A DNA stretch of 64,000 nt from contig NZ_CP038143.1 of the NCBI RefSeq assembly GCF_006542375.1, positions 1,302,001 to 1,366,000 of the forward strand, written 5' to 3'. The position numbers and the translations under genes were made by a program. Below, piece by piece: positions 9,334 to 17,454 of the stretch (position 1 is the stretch's first letter; each line of letters opens with the position of its first letter). This DNA comes from Oecophyllibacter saccharovorans. GTDB taxonomy: Bacteria > Pseudomonadota > Alphaproteobacteria > Acetobacterales > Acetobacteraceae. The notes beneath the pieces were generated by a model. That model searched no databases. It was not told the origin of the DNA and saw only the letters and a program-made list of their open reading frames with translations.

Positions 9334-10761
9334 TCAGGCGCCCTTCTTGCGGCCCTGGAGGAACTGGAAGAACTCCACGCCCTCACGCAGGCGGCGTTTG
9401 AGCATCTGCGGATCAAGGGCCATTTCCTTGACGATGTCGAAGATCTTCCTGGGGCGGAAATAGAATTCCTTGTAGAAGGTCTCCACCTTCCGGAAGATCT
9501 CGTCATGTGACAGGTGCGGGTAGTGTAGCGGAGCGATCTGCACGCCATTCTCATCGATGAGCTCAGCCTGGTCCTTGTTGAACCAGCCATTCTCGGTGGC
9601 CTGCTTGTGCAGCGCAGTGCCCGGATAGGGAGCAGCCAGAGAAACCTGCAGCGTGTGCGGATTGATATCCTTGGCGAACTCGATCGTTTCGCGGATGGTT
9701 TCCTGGGTTTCGCCCGGGAGGCCCAGAATGAAGGTGCCGTGGATCTTGATGCCGAGCTTGTGGCAGTCTTCGGTGAACTTGCGAGCCACTTCGACACGCA
9801 TGCCCTTTTTGATGTTGTGCAGGATCTGCTGGTTGCCGCTCTCATAACCGACCAGGAGCAGGCGCAGCCCGTTCTCCTTCAGCACTTTCAGCGTCTTGTA
9901 GGGCACGTTGGCCTTGGCATTGCAGGACCAGGTGACACCCAGCTTGCCGAGCTCGCGCGCAATGGCTTCAGCGCGCGGCAGGTCATCGGTGAAGGTGTCA
10001 TCGTCGAAGAAGAACTCCTTGACCTGCGGGAAATACTGCTTGGCCAGGCGGATTTCAGCGGCCACATGCTCGGGGCTGCGCGTGCGGTAGCGGTGGCCAC
10101 CCACGGTCTGCGGCCACAGGCAGAAGGTGCAGCGGGATTTGCATCCGCGCCCGGTATAGATGGAAATATAGGGGTGTTGCAGATAGCCGATGAAGTAATC
10201 TTCGATCTTCAGGTCGCGCTTGTAGACTTCCGTCACGAAGGGAAGGCTGTCCATATCCTCGATGGGCGCGCGGTCCTTGTTGGTGATGATCTCCCCGTCA
10301 TCATTGCGCCAGGTGATGCCGTCCACCTCAGCCAGCGGCGTGCCTTCGGCGATCTCCTTGATGGTGAAGTCGAACTCGTTGCGCGCCACGAAATCAATCG
10401 GGCTGCCCTGCTCAAGGCTCTCATTGGGCTGCACGGCCACCTTGGCGCCGACCATGCCGATCTTGAGTTTGGGATTGGCCTGCTTGAGCATGCCGGCCAC
10501 CCGCACGTCGGAAGCGAAGGACGGCGTCGAGGTGTGCATGATCACCAGATCGCGGTTTTTGACGTCTTCCAGAATGGGGCCCATGCCCATTTTGGCCGGC
10601 GGCGCATCAATCAGGCGCGAACCGGGCACGAGGGCTGCAGGCTGCGCCAGCCAGGTCGGATACCAGAAGGAGCGGATCTCGCGTTTGGCCTGATAGCGCG
10701 AGCCCGCGCCCCCGTCGAAACCGTCGAAGGAAGGTGGCTGAAGGAAAAGCGTTCTCATCAT
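9334..10761 (-). CDS. hpnJ: Hopanoid biosynthesis B12-binding radical SAM protein HpnJ
   Basis: A 475-residue radical SAM enzyme. In hopanoid synthesis HpnJ acts after HpnI and HpnK to turn the bacteriohopanetetrol glucosamine head into the cyclitol ether. The N-terminal 170 residues look like a B12-binding Rossmann domain. The radical SAM cluster is at C207-x3-C211-x2-C214 (RGCKSRCTFC), followed by FFFDDDTFTDD and a GLPGET strand. The start codon overlaps the hpnI stop by 4 bases (ATGA), indicating translational coupling. Confidence 0.93.
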   Translation of the reverse strand: MMRTLFLQPPSFDGFDGGAGSRYQAKREIRSFWYPTWLAQPAALVPGSRLIDAPPAKMGMGPILEDVKNRDLVIMHTSTPSFASDVRVAGMLKQANPKLKIGMVGAKVAVQPNESLEQGSPIDFVARNEFDFTIKEIAEGTPLAEVDGITWRNDDGEIITNKDRAPIEDMDSLPFVTEVYKRDLKIEDYFIGYLQHPYISIYTGRGCKSRCTFCLWPQTVGGHRYRTRSPEHVAAEIRLAKQYFPQVKEFFFDDDTFTDDLPRAEAIARELGKLGVTWSCNAKANVPYKTLKVLKENGLRLLLVGYESGNQQILHNIKKGMRVEVARKFTEDCHKLGIKIHGTFILGLPGETQETIRETIEFAKDINPHTLQVSLAAPYPGTALHKQATENGWFNKDQAELIDENGVQIAPLHYPHLSHDEIFRKVETFYKEFYFRPRKIFDIVKEMALDPQMLKRRLREGVEFFQFLQGRKKGA

Positions 10762-12029
10762 GAGCGGACACTCCTGTTGATTCCCGACCCGTCAAGGCCC
10801 GATGAGGTGGAGGGGGAAGCTTCCGTTCTCCCGGCATCGGTGCTGTTCAGGAGCGGGCGGTCACGTTCGGGGGGAAAGGGGTTGGATGCGATATGGACTG
10901 TTCGGCCCCGCCATGCAACCTGCGTGCCACGCGTACTGCCGAGCATGATGGCGGCCGAAATCCAGTCCCGGACGATCAGGAAGGGGAAAATGCCGGGCAG
11001 GCGGCATTCCGTCAAATAGGCGATTCGCGCGCTGACCAGGCCGCGCGTCAGCCAGCCAAGGCCGAAAATCCCCCATGCCAGCCAGGAGGCGGGCGCCAGG
11101 AGAATGCTGACACTGGCCCAGAAGAGGGGGAGCTGCAGGCTGGAAAAAGCGTAGCCTACGGGCTCCAGACTGCGGACGGTCCGTCCCCATCGCAGTTCAT
11201 GACTCAGCAGCTCGCCAAGGGTTTCTTCCGCAACGGTCGTCCGGCAGAGCGTGGGGGCCAGGGCCACTTTCAGGCCCAGGGCGCGGACTTTTTGCCCAAG
11301 CACCGCGTCATCTGCCAGATGCGGCACGAGCGCGGCCAAGCCCCCGATCCGCTCCAGCAGCTCACGTCTCAGCGCCATGGTGGCGCCAAGGCAGTCCTGG
11401 CGGCCCAGCAGGCGCGACAGCATGACGCCTGTAAGGAAGTTGTTGTTGATGCTGTGCGCCCCAAGCTGGCGTACCAGGCGCCCGTCTGCCGGCAGGCCCG
11501 CATAGAGCAAGGTGACCAGGCCGGTGCCGGGGGTTTCAAGCGTGTCAACGATGGTCCGGAGATAATCCGGCTGAACATGGATGTCGGAATCGGCCATGAC
11601 CAGCACGTCGTGGTGGCAGGCCTGCATCATGTTGATCAGGTTGCCGATCTTGCGATTCGGCCCGTGCTCGGTGCTGTCCACCACGACTGAGACCGGCTGA
11701 TCCGGATAGCGGGCCTTCAGGCGCTCGACGATTTTCAGGGCCGGATCATCGGCAGCATGCAGGCCGAAGACGATCTCATATTGCGGATAATCCTGCTGAA
11801 AGCAGCTCTCAAGCGCCTGCTCGAGCTTGGGCTCGTCTCCATGAAGCGGCTTGAGCAGCGTAACGGCAGGCCAGTCTCGCGCCTGGTTTTCAGGCCGTGC
11901 GAGACTGGCCCTGCTCAGGCGGGCGCGCCGATGGAAACGGGCCAGCAGCTGGCTGCCCAGAACGCTCTGTGCCTGCCCCGCGACCGAGACGAGGGCAGTG
12001 CAGAGAGATGCCAGAGTCAGGAAAGGCAC
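10758..12029 (-). CDS. hpnI: Hopanoid biosynthesis glycosyltransferase HpnI
   Basis: A 423-residue family-2 (ceramide glucosyltransferase-like) membrane glycosyltransferase that adds N-acetylglucosamine to bacteriohopanetetrol. Seen: an N-terminal hydrophobic segment, the nucleotide-binding region (ALESCFQQDYPQYEIVFG), a D-x-D type motif in MADSDIHVQPDYL, the ELRWGRTVRSL acceptor-side motif, and C-terminal membrane segments around residues 300-360. The start is GTG, because an in-frame stop lies only a few bases upstream. hpnM precedes it by 67 bases and hpnJ overlaps its end. Confidence 0.9.
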   Translation of the reverse strand: MPFLTLASLCTALVSVAGQAQSVLGSQLLARFHRRARLSRASLARPENQARDWPAVTLLKPLHGDEPKLEQALESCFQQDYPQYEIVFGLHAADDPALKIVERLKARYPDQPVSVVVDSTEHGPNRKIGNLINMMQACHHDVLVMADSDIHVQPDYLRTIVDTLETPGTGLVTLLYAGLPADGRLVRQLGAHSINNNFLTGVMLSRLLGRQDCLGATMALRRELLERIGGLAALVPHLADDAVLGQKVRALGLKVALAPTLCRTTVAEETLGELLSHELRWGRTVRSLEPVGYAFSSLQLPLFWASVSILLAPASWLAWGIFGLGWLTRGLVSARIAYLTECRLPGIFPFLIVRDWISAAIMLGSTRGTQVAWRGRTVHIASNPFPPERDRPLLNSTDAGRTEASPSTSSGLDGSGINRSVRS

Positions 12030-12096
12030 GAATCAGGCTTCCTCTCCGTCACCGCTGACGAAAGGAGGCTGCCTGAAACGCACGCCAAGAAAACGG

Positions 12097-12771
12097 TCAG
12101 CCATGCAGGAGGCCGTCGGCTTTCTTGTTGAGAGTGCGGATCAGCCCTGCAGCGCCGCTCTGATCAATAACGGAGCGGAAGTCGGAACGCTGCGTCGCGG
12201 TCTGGCTGATATGGCCGTTCAGGAGAATGTCAGTGATGCGCCAGCCCTGCGGCGTGGGGGTCATGACATAATTGAGAGGCGTGGCATTGGCCGGAGAATC
12301 GGTGCGGCCGCGGATAGTGGTGTCGATAAGCACGCCGCCGGTCGGATTGGGCGCAGCGTTGGGAAGAATGCTGAAAACGGCTTCCGAGCCCGGTTTGAAC
12401 GACGAAACGTAGCGCGCCACCGTGAAACGGCGGAAAGCCTGCAGCAGCTGCGTGCGTTCATCAGGCGTCAGCTGAGCGTAATGCAGGCCGATTGAACGCT
12501 TGAGGATGGTATCCAGATTGAAGGCCTGGTCCACGGCGGGGCCGACGATGGCCGCACGCGCTTCAGGGCTGGGGAGGGCCTGGGATTTTTCCAGCGCCCC
12601 GTAAAGAACGCTGATCGGCGCTGCGGCCTGAGCGGCAGCGGCTGTCTGCGCTACGGCCGGCGCGATGAAACCGCTGCCGGCAGCTAGGGCGCCGGCCAGC
12701 GGTGCGGCCAGAACTGCGAGGGCCAACAGGCGGGGCGTGAAAGTGATTTGGCGATTCATGATGAAGGTCAT
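12097..12771 (-). CDS. hpnM: Hopanoid-associated MlaC/Ttg2D-like lipid-binding protein HpnM
   Basis: A 224-residue exported protein of the MlaC (toluene tolerance Ttg2D) family, which shuttles lipids across the periplasm. Members in hopanoid loci are called HpnM. A signal peptide is clear: basic start, hydrophobic core LLALAVLAAPLAGALAAG, and a cut likely near AVAQ at residue 42. The mature part carries the family pattern (DTILKRSIGLHYAQLTPDERTQLLQAFRRFTVARY, read in two halves) and the GWRITDILLNG strand. The first gene of the hpnM-I-J-K run. An in-frame ATG 12 bases downstream is an alternative start. Confidence 0.87.
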   Translation of the reverse strand: MTFIMNRQITFTPRLLALAVLAAPLAGALAAGSGFIAPAVAQTAAAAQAAAPISVLYGALEKSQALPSPEARAAIVGPAVDQAFNLDTILKRSIGLHYAQLTPDERTQLLQAFRRFTVARYVSSFKPGSEAVFSILPNAAPNPTGGVLIDTTIRGRTDSPANATPLNYVMTPTPQGWRITDILLNGHISQTATQRSDFRSVIDQSGAAGLIRTLNKKADGLLHG

Positions 12772-13111
12772 AATGAAAGCTCATCCTCTATCTGCAGGGG
12801 TTTTCGCAAGGGGCAGCGCACATTAAGCCATTGTTCTCACGACAGTAACCACCCGTCCTGTGACAGATATGCTACAGTTATGGCGAGAATGCAGAAGGTG
12901 CGTTGAACCGGGGGGGGAAGAAGGGGTATAGCTCGCCGATAAGTATGAGTGCACGCATCAGAGTAGTTCCGATCGGCAGCAGGTCCGGCAGGCTCAATCC
13001 GGCCTGGTGCCAACTGATCGCAGACTGATCTGATGCTTGGATTATCCCAGGGACCCTTGTTGCTAAATGGCGTCCGATTTTGATTTAAACGTCCCGTCAT
13101 CCTGAACGAGC

Positions 13112-13254
13112 CTCTGGTCAGGCCGTAGGCTGACAGGCAGATATACTGCAGGCATGCGCTGTTTCTGCCGGTTTCCCTTTTCCCTGATTTCTGGAAAGAG
13201 GGGTTTACCCGCCAGGGGGTTCCAGCTGAACCTGGGGGTGGCAGAAGACCAGAG
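13112..13254 (+). ncRNA. Putative multi-helix structured RNA upstream of hpnH
   Basis: On the plus strand 143 bases can fold into five nested or branched helices. P1 is CTCTGGTC (13112-13119) with GACCAGAG (13247-13254). P2 is GCAG/CTGC with loop ATATA (13137-13149). P3 is TTCTGCC (13163-13169) with GGCAGAA (13240-13246), directly stacked on P1 on the 3' side. P4 is CCCTTTTCC (13175-13183) with 13193-13202. P5 is CCAGG..TTC (13212-13222) with GAACCTGG (13228-13235). The closed, multibranched layout is riboswitch-like or sRNA-like. I do not recognise the class; the structure is read by eye only. Confidence 0.45.
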
Positions 13255-13287
13255 TCTGAACTTCGCCCCTGATTAGGGCGAAAAGAC

Positions 13288-13356
13288 GGCCTGGTGTTGC
13301 CGCAGCCAGCCTTTTTAGGCTCCAGGCCCCGCTTGAAGTTGAGGATCAGGGCCTGG
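13288..13356 (+). promoter_or_regulatory. Putative two-state RNA switch in hpnH leader
   Basis: Three segments are mutually complementary: GGCCTGG (13288-13294), CCAGGCCC (13322-13329) and GGGCCTGG (13349-13356). The middle segment can pair with the first (closing a hairpin that includes AGCC-TTTTTA-GGCT at 13308-13321) or with the third, not both. This is the layout of an attenuator or riboswitch expression platform. The function is inference. Confidence 0.4.
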
Positions 13357-13402
13357 AAAGACGGGAACGAGACGAATAGAGCGGCAAAGGGCAGGGTTGA
13401 AC

Positions 13403-13426
13403 GGCGCCCGAACCGGCTGGGGCGCC
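13403..13426 (+). promoter_or_regulatory. Hairpin just upstream of hpnH ribosome binding site
   Basis: Perfect 7-bp GC stem GGCGCCC/GGGCGCC with a 10-base loop, ending 23 bases before the hpnH ATG and about 12 before its AGAGGA ribosome binding site. No T tract follows, so a role in translation or RNA stability is more likely than termination. Confidence 0.45.
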
Positions 13427-13449
13427 CTGAGAAATAACCAGAGGATTAT

Positions 13450-14670
13450 ATGGCCGTACCATTGATGCACGCTGTCCGGGTTGGACTATACGTTCTCAAG
13501 CAGCACCTTTCGGGGCGCAAGCGCTATCCGCTGGTGCTGATGCTGGAGCCGTTGTTCCGGTGCAACCTAGCCTGCGCCGGCTGCGGCAAGATCGACTACC
13601 CCGCCGAGATCTTGAACCAGCGCATGAGCCTGCAGGAATGCCTGGATGCCGATGCCGAAGCCGGCGCGCCCGTCATCGCCATCGCGGGCGGTGAGCCGCT
13701 GCTGCATAAGGAGATGCCGCAGATCGTCGAGAATCTGACGGCGCGCAAGAAATACGTTTATCTGTGCACAAACGGTCTGCTGCTCGAAAAGAAAATCAAC
13801 GATTACAAGCCTTCCCCCTTCTTCTCCTGGGACATCCATCTCGATGGCGACAAGGAGATGCATGATGCCTCCGTGTGCCAGGAAGGCGTTTATGAGCGGG
13901 CTATCAAGGCCATCAAGCTCGCTAAGTCGAAAGGCTTCCGTGTCTCCATCAACTGCACTCTGTTCGATGGTGCGGTGCCTGAGCGCGTGGCGGCCTTTCT
14001 CGATGAAGCCATGGCCCTGGGGGTCGATGGCGTCATGACGGCGCCGGGCTATGCCTATGAACGCGCGCCTGACCAGGAACACTTCCTGAACCGGCAGAAG
14101 ACCAAGACCCTTTTCCGCGATATCTTCCGCCTCGGAAAAGGCCATAAATGGCGTTTCACGCAGTCGCCGCTCTTTCTGAACTTCCTGGCCGGCAATGAAA
14201 ACTATCAGTGCACGCCTTGGGGTAAGCCCCTGCGCACGGTTTTCGGCTGGCAGCGTCCCTGCTACCTGCTGGGAGAAGGCTATGCCAAAACCTTCAGGGA
14301 GCTGATGGAAGATACCGACTGGGACAAATACGGCACCGGTGCCTATGAGAAATGCGCCGACTGCATGGTGCATTCCGGTTATGAGGCCACGGCCGTCATG
14401 GATGCGGTGCGCCGCCCCTGGCACATCGCCAAGGTGGCTCTGTTCGGCCCGGAGACGGAAAAGCCGATGGTGCCCGAGATCTCCCTGGCCAATCAGCGCC
14501 CGGCCGAATACGGCTATGATGAGCAGGTGCAGATTCAGCTGGCCAATCTTTCCGCTGCCAATGAAGGCAGGCCACGCAATCGCGGTCCGCGCGTGCGCGT
14601 GAACGGACGTCCTGTTTCTGTGCGGGTTCAGAAGGAACAGATGACCGAAGCGGCCGGCGCGGCAGAATAA
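13450..14670 (+). CDS. hpnH: Adenosyl-hopene transferase HpnH (radical SAM)
   Basis: A 406-residue radical SAM enzyme that joins the 5'-deoxyadenosyl group to diploptene, giving adenosylhopane, the first committed step of extended hopanoid synthesis. The cluster motif is C38-x3-C42-x2-C45 (CNLACAGC), followed by IAGGEPLLH and a long region conserved in HpnH; a C-terminal Cys pair (KCADCM) is present. The start is fixed by AGAGGA 5 bases upstream and by the family N-terminus MAVPLM. It is divergent from hpnM-I-J-K and has an unusually long structured leader. Extra C-terminal Arg-rich residues look unconserved. Confidence 0.95.
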   Translation: MAVPLMHAVRVGLYVLKQHLSGRKRYPLVLMLEPLFRCNLACAGCGKIDYPAEILNQRMSLQECLDADAEAGAPVIAIAGGEPLLHKEMPQIVENLTARKKYVYLCTNGLLLEKKINDYKPSPFFSWDIHLDGDKEMHDASVCQEGVYERAIKAIKLAKSKGFRVSINCTLFDGAVPERVAAFLDEAMALGVDGVMTAPGYAYERAPDQEHFLNRQKTKTLFRDIFRLGKGHKWRFTQSPLFLNFLAGNENYQCTPWGKPLRTVFGWQRPCYLLGEGYAKTFRELMEDTDWDKYGTGAYEKCADCMVHSGYEATAVMDAVRRPWHIAKVALFGPETEKPMVPEISLANQRPAEYGYDEQVQIQLANLSAANEGRPRNRGPRVRVNGRPVSVRVQKEQMTEAAGAAE

Positions 14671-14717
14671 GGGAGATCGTTTGATCGCCCCGCCTATTGT
14701 GCGGGGGATCACTGACC

Positions 14718-16010
14718 ATGTTGACCGCGCTTCTCGTCATTCTTCTGCTGGTTCTCCTCAATGGCGTTTTCGCCACGGGAGAGCTGGCGCTCATCTCCGT
14801 CAAAAAAAGCCGCCTGGAACAGCTGGCGCGCCAGGGCGTGCCGGGGGCTGAGCGGGCGGTCAAGCTTGCTTCCTCGCCGCAGAACTTCCTGCCGACTGTC
14901 CAGATCGGCATGACGCTGGTCTCGATTCTGGAAGGCGCTTTCGGCGGCTCCGGAATCGAGGAGACGGTTCGCCACTGGATTGAGAAGTCCGAGCTCCTGC
15001 GCCCCTTTGCCGGGGAGCTCTCCATCATTCTCGTCGTGGCCCTCATCACTTTCGTGATGCTGGTTTTCGGCGAACTCGTTCCCAAGCAGATTGCTCTTTA
15101 CAAGCCGGAAGTGATTGCGATCCGCCTCTCGGGCGTGCTCACTTTCCTGGCCTGGATCACCAAGCCCGTCGTCTGGCTGCTCAGCAAGACCTCCTCGCTG
15201 GTGCTGCAGCTTCTGGGGATCAATCCCCTGTCCCGCTCCGCGCTGACGGAAGAGGAGCTGCGGGCCGTGCTGCTTGACGGCACGCAGGCCGGAATCCTGG
15301 ATTCAGGCGAACGCGAGATGATCGAGCGCCTGTTGCGTCTGGCGGACCGGCCGGTCCGGGCCATCATGACCCCTCGCAATGAGCTCTTCTGGATCGACCG
15401 CAATGCGGACCATGAGACCCTGGTGCGCAAGCTCCGGCAGTCCTCCTATGCGCGCATGGTGGTGTGCGAGGGCGATATCGACCATCCGGTCGGGGTTATC
15501 CTGGCCAAGGACATCATGGATCGCCTGCTGCTGGGGTTGCCTCTCTCGATTGATGCGGTCCTGCGCAAGGCCCCGGTCATTCCCGACAGCCTGACCGCGC
15601 AGGGCATGATCGAGCGGTTGAGGGGCATCTCGCTGGGGATCGTGTTCGTCATGGACGAATACGGCACTTTTGAAGGTATCGTGACGCCTTCTGACGTTTT
15701 TGAAGCCATCATCGGTGAGGAAAGCCACCACGAACGCCATGAACGTCATGAAAAACATGATGACATGGAGGAATACGAGTTCGACGGTTTCATGCCGGCT
15801 GATGAAGTCGCTTCCCGCCTTGATATTCCGCCTTTTCCGGAAGGGGGGACTTACCACACGCTGGGGGGCGCGATCATGGCCCTTCTCAAGCGCGTGCCCG
15901 CGCGTGGCGACAAGGTGGTTTACGGAGGCTGGCTGTTCGAGGTGCTGAAGATGGACCGGCGGCGCGTATTGCTGGTTCGGGCCACCCGCAGGCTCCTGGC
16001 GCGGAACTGA
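14718..16010 (+). CDS. CNNM/CBS domain membrane protein (hemolysin C/CorC family)
   Basis: About 430 residues. The N-terminal CNNM (DUF21) part has four hydrophobic segments (LTALLVILLLVLLNGVFA and others to about residue 150), followed by a CBS-domain pair (VRAIMTPRNELFWID; YGTFEGIVTPSDVFEAI) and a C-terminal CorC/HlyC transporter-associated domain. Family members act in magnesium or cobalt efflux or homeostasis at the inner membrane; the hemolysin name is historical. The ATG at 14718 is chosen over a TTG at 14697. A histidine/glutamate-rich insert (ERHERHEKHDD) between CBS and the last domain is encoded by imperfect 9-base repeats. Confidence 0.88.
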   Translation: MLTALLVILLLVLLNGVFATGELALISVKKSRLEQLARQGVPGAERAVKLASSPQNFLPTVQIGMTLVSILEGAFGGSGIEETVRHWIEKSELLRPFAGELSIILVVALITFVMLVFGELVPKQIALYKPEVIAIRLSGVLTFLAWITKPVVWLLSKTSSLVLQLLGINPLSRSALTEEELRAVLLDGTQAGILDSGEREMIERLLRLADRPVRAIMTPRNELFWIDRNADHETLVRKLRQSSYARMVVCEGDIDHPVGVILAKDIMDRLLLGLPLSIDAVLRKAPVIPDSLTAQGMIERLRGISLGIVFVMDEYGTFEGIVTPSDVFEAIIGEESHHERHERHEKHDDMEEYEFDGFMPADEVASRLDIPPFPEGGTYHTLGGAIMALLKRVPARGDKVVYGGWLFEVLKMDRRRVLLVRATRRLLARN

Positions 16011-16230
16011 AATCGGCTTCAGAGCGTGAATTTTGCTGGTTTGGAGCAGTTTTGTGGACCTTCCTCTTGGCCAAAGCGCCCTGAGACGTCTATATAGCGC
16101 CACGCGCCCGGTTTTCGGGTCTCTTTACGTGTGACCGTTCCCTGAGGTGTGTTTTCGGGAGCGGATTTCTGGAAGGGATCTCAAAGGGGGACGGGCGGCA
16201 TTGCTCAGGCCTTGTGACAGGAAATTGCGC

Positions 16231-16644
16231 ATGAATACGCTCTCGCCGGATTACCGCCCATCAGCCGATGAAGAGTTCATGAATGAGCGGCAGCAGGAGT
16301 ATTTCCGCCATAAGCTGGTTCTCTGGCGGACCGAGCTCCTCCGTGAAGCAGGCGATACGCTGGCCAGCCTTTCGGAAGGCGGCATTCTCGAAGCGGATCT
16401 GGCCGACCGGGCGACCGTAGAGACGGACCGGGCCTTTGAGCTCCGCACACGCGACCGGGCCCGGAAGCTGATCATCAAGATCAACCAGGCGCTGGAACGC
16501 ATCGAAAACGGCACTTATGGCTATTGCGAGGAAACCGGTGAGCCCATCGGTCTGATGCGTCTGGAAGCCCGTCCGATCGCCACGCTTTCCATCGAAGCTC
16601 AGGAACGTCACGAACGGCATGAAAAAAGCCACCGGGACGACTGA
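16231..16644 (+). CDS. dksA: RNA polymerase-binding transcription factor DksA
   Basis: A 137-residue DksA that binds the RNA polymerase secondary channel and, with ppGpp, adjusts rRNA and amino-acid promoters. The coiled-coil hairpin with the acidic tip (EADLADRATVETDRAFELRTRD) and the C-terminal globular block are clear. Of the four zinc-finger cysteines only the first remains (GYCEETGEPIG; the later pair is replaced in LSIEAQ), as in other alphaproteobacterial single-cysteine DksA proteins. ATG 16231 is preferred to an upstream in-frame start because the family begins near here. Confidence 0.93.
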   Translation: MNTLSPDYRPSADEEFMNERQQEYFRHKLVLWRTELLREAGDTLASLSEGGILEADLADRATVETDRAFELRTRDRARKLIIKINQALERIENGTYGYCEETGEPIGLMRLEARPIATLSIEAQERHERHEKSHRDD

Positions 16645-16753
16645 AGGAGGCGGATATTCTTCTTTCACCCCTTTCGGCTGGTCCGGGTTCAGACCTTGCA
16701 GGAGAGGGGTTGCGTTTAAGTGGAGGACGCGTTATCAAACCGCCATTCCCAGC

Positions 16754-16828
<75 letters not shown>

Positions 16829-16869
16829 GAATTCTGAGGATCAGCCCGCGCTTTGAAGCGGATTTTCCG

Positions 16870-16909
16870 AAAAAAGCCCTTTCCCGTTCCGATGGGAAAG
16901 GGCTTTTTT
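16870..16909. terminator. Terminator after tRNA-Thr
   Basis: Perfect 16-bp inverted repeat AAAAAAGCCCTTTCCC / GGGAAAGGGCTTTTTT with an 8-base loop, 41 bases past the tRNA. It can work in both directions. Confidence 0.9.
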
Positions 16910-16958
16910 CTACCTGTGCTATCAGAGATCATCCAGAGATCAGGACAATTTTCTCAGC

Positions 16959-17363
16959 ATGACCTCTCACATCACTCTTTACGGCCTGAAAAACTGTGAC
17001 ACGATGCGCAAAGCTGGTCGTTGGCTGACGCAAGCGGGGCTGGACTGGCAGCTGCATGACTGGCGCAGGGACGGCGTGCCTGCGGCCCTGCTGCGGGAGC
17101 TGGCCGGGAAATTAGGCTGGGAAAAGCTCCTCAACCGCACCAGTCAGACCTGGCGGCAACTGCCTGAAGCGGAGCGCCAGGCGCTGCTCCAGGCCAGTGG
17201 GGCTGAGGCGCAAGCCCGGGCGCTGAAGCTGATGCAGGCGCATCCTGCTCTGATCAGGCGCCCTGTGTTGCAGCTGCGCACGGAAAAAGAGGGAAAAACA
17301 CGTTTCCTGCTCCGGTTTTCGCCTGAAACCTATGCTGAGTTTTTTGCCGGTAATAATTTCTAG
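16959..17363 (+). CDS. ArsC/Spx-family (YffB-like) thioredoxin-fold protein
   Basis: A 134-residue protein of the arsenate reductase/Spx superfamily. The N-terminal strand and loop ITLYGLKNCDTMRKA holds the single catalytic-type Cys in an N-C-D-T motif, as in the YffB-like branch, and the C-terminal RRPVLQLRTEKEGKTRFLLRFSPETY block is typical. This branch is usually small glutathione-linked reductases of unclear substrate rather than true arsenate reductases, and no ars genes are nearby. It lies between the tRNA-Thr terminator and the XseA-like gene. Confidence 0.82.
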   Translation: MTSHITLYGLKNCDTMRKAGRWLTQAGLDWQLHDWRRDGVPAALLRELAGKLGWEKLLNRTSQTWRQLPEAERQALLQASGAEAQARALKLMQAHPALIRRPVLQLRTEKEGKTRFLLRFSPETYAEFFAGNNF

Positions 17364-17454
17364 AACCGGGGTCGCCAAGGGATTTCACTGGGGCCGGCAG
17401 ATGGTGGAAATCAAAGCCGGGCTGAGATGAAACCAGGATTGAAGAGGGACAGCG

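Larger units (their letters stand above)
12772..13449. other. 678-base divergent intergenic region between hpnM and hpnH
   Basis: No convincing gene. It must hold promoters for hpnM (minus) and hpnH (plus). I could not assign -35/-10 boxes with confidence. The hpnH-proximal 340 bases are rich in inverted repeats, listed as separate entries (13112-13254, 13288-13356, 13403-13426), with a further perfect hairpin at 13262-13282 (TTCGCCC with GGGCGAA, 7-base loop). Confidence 0.7.

Noticed and set aside
9607-11019. Long open frame (470 codons) opposite hpnJ and hpnI
   Set aside because: Antisense shadow of two well-identified genes with intact motifs.
12837-13100. Open frame of 87 codons between hpnM and hpnH
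   Set aside because: No recognisable domain and poor composition for coding; treated as intergenic.
13340-13400. Segment GGGAACGAGACGAATAGAG resembling part of bacterial RNase P RNA
   Set aside because: None of the other conserved RNase P RNA blocks are present within 600 bases; chance similarity.
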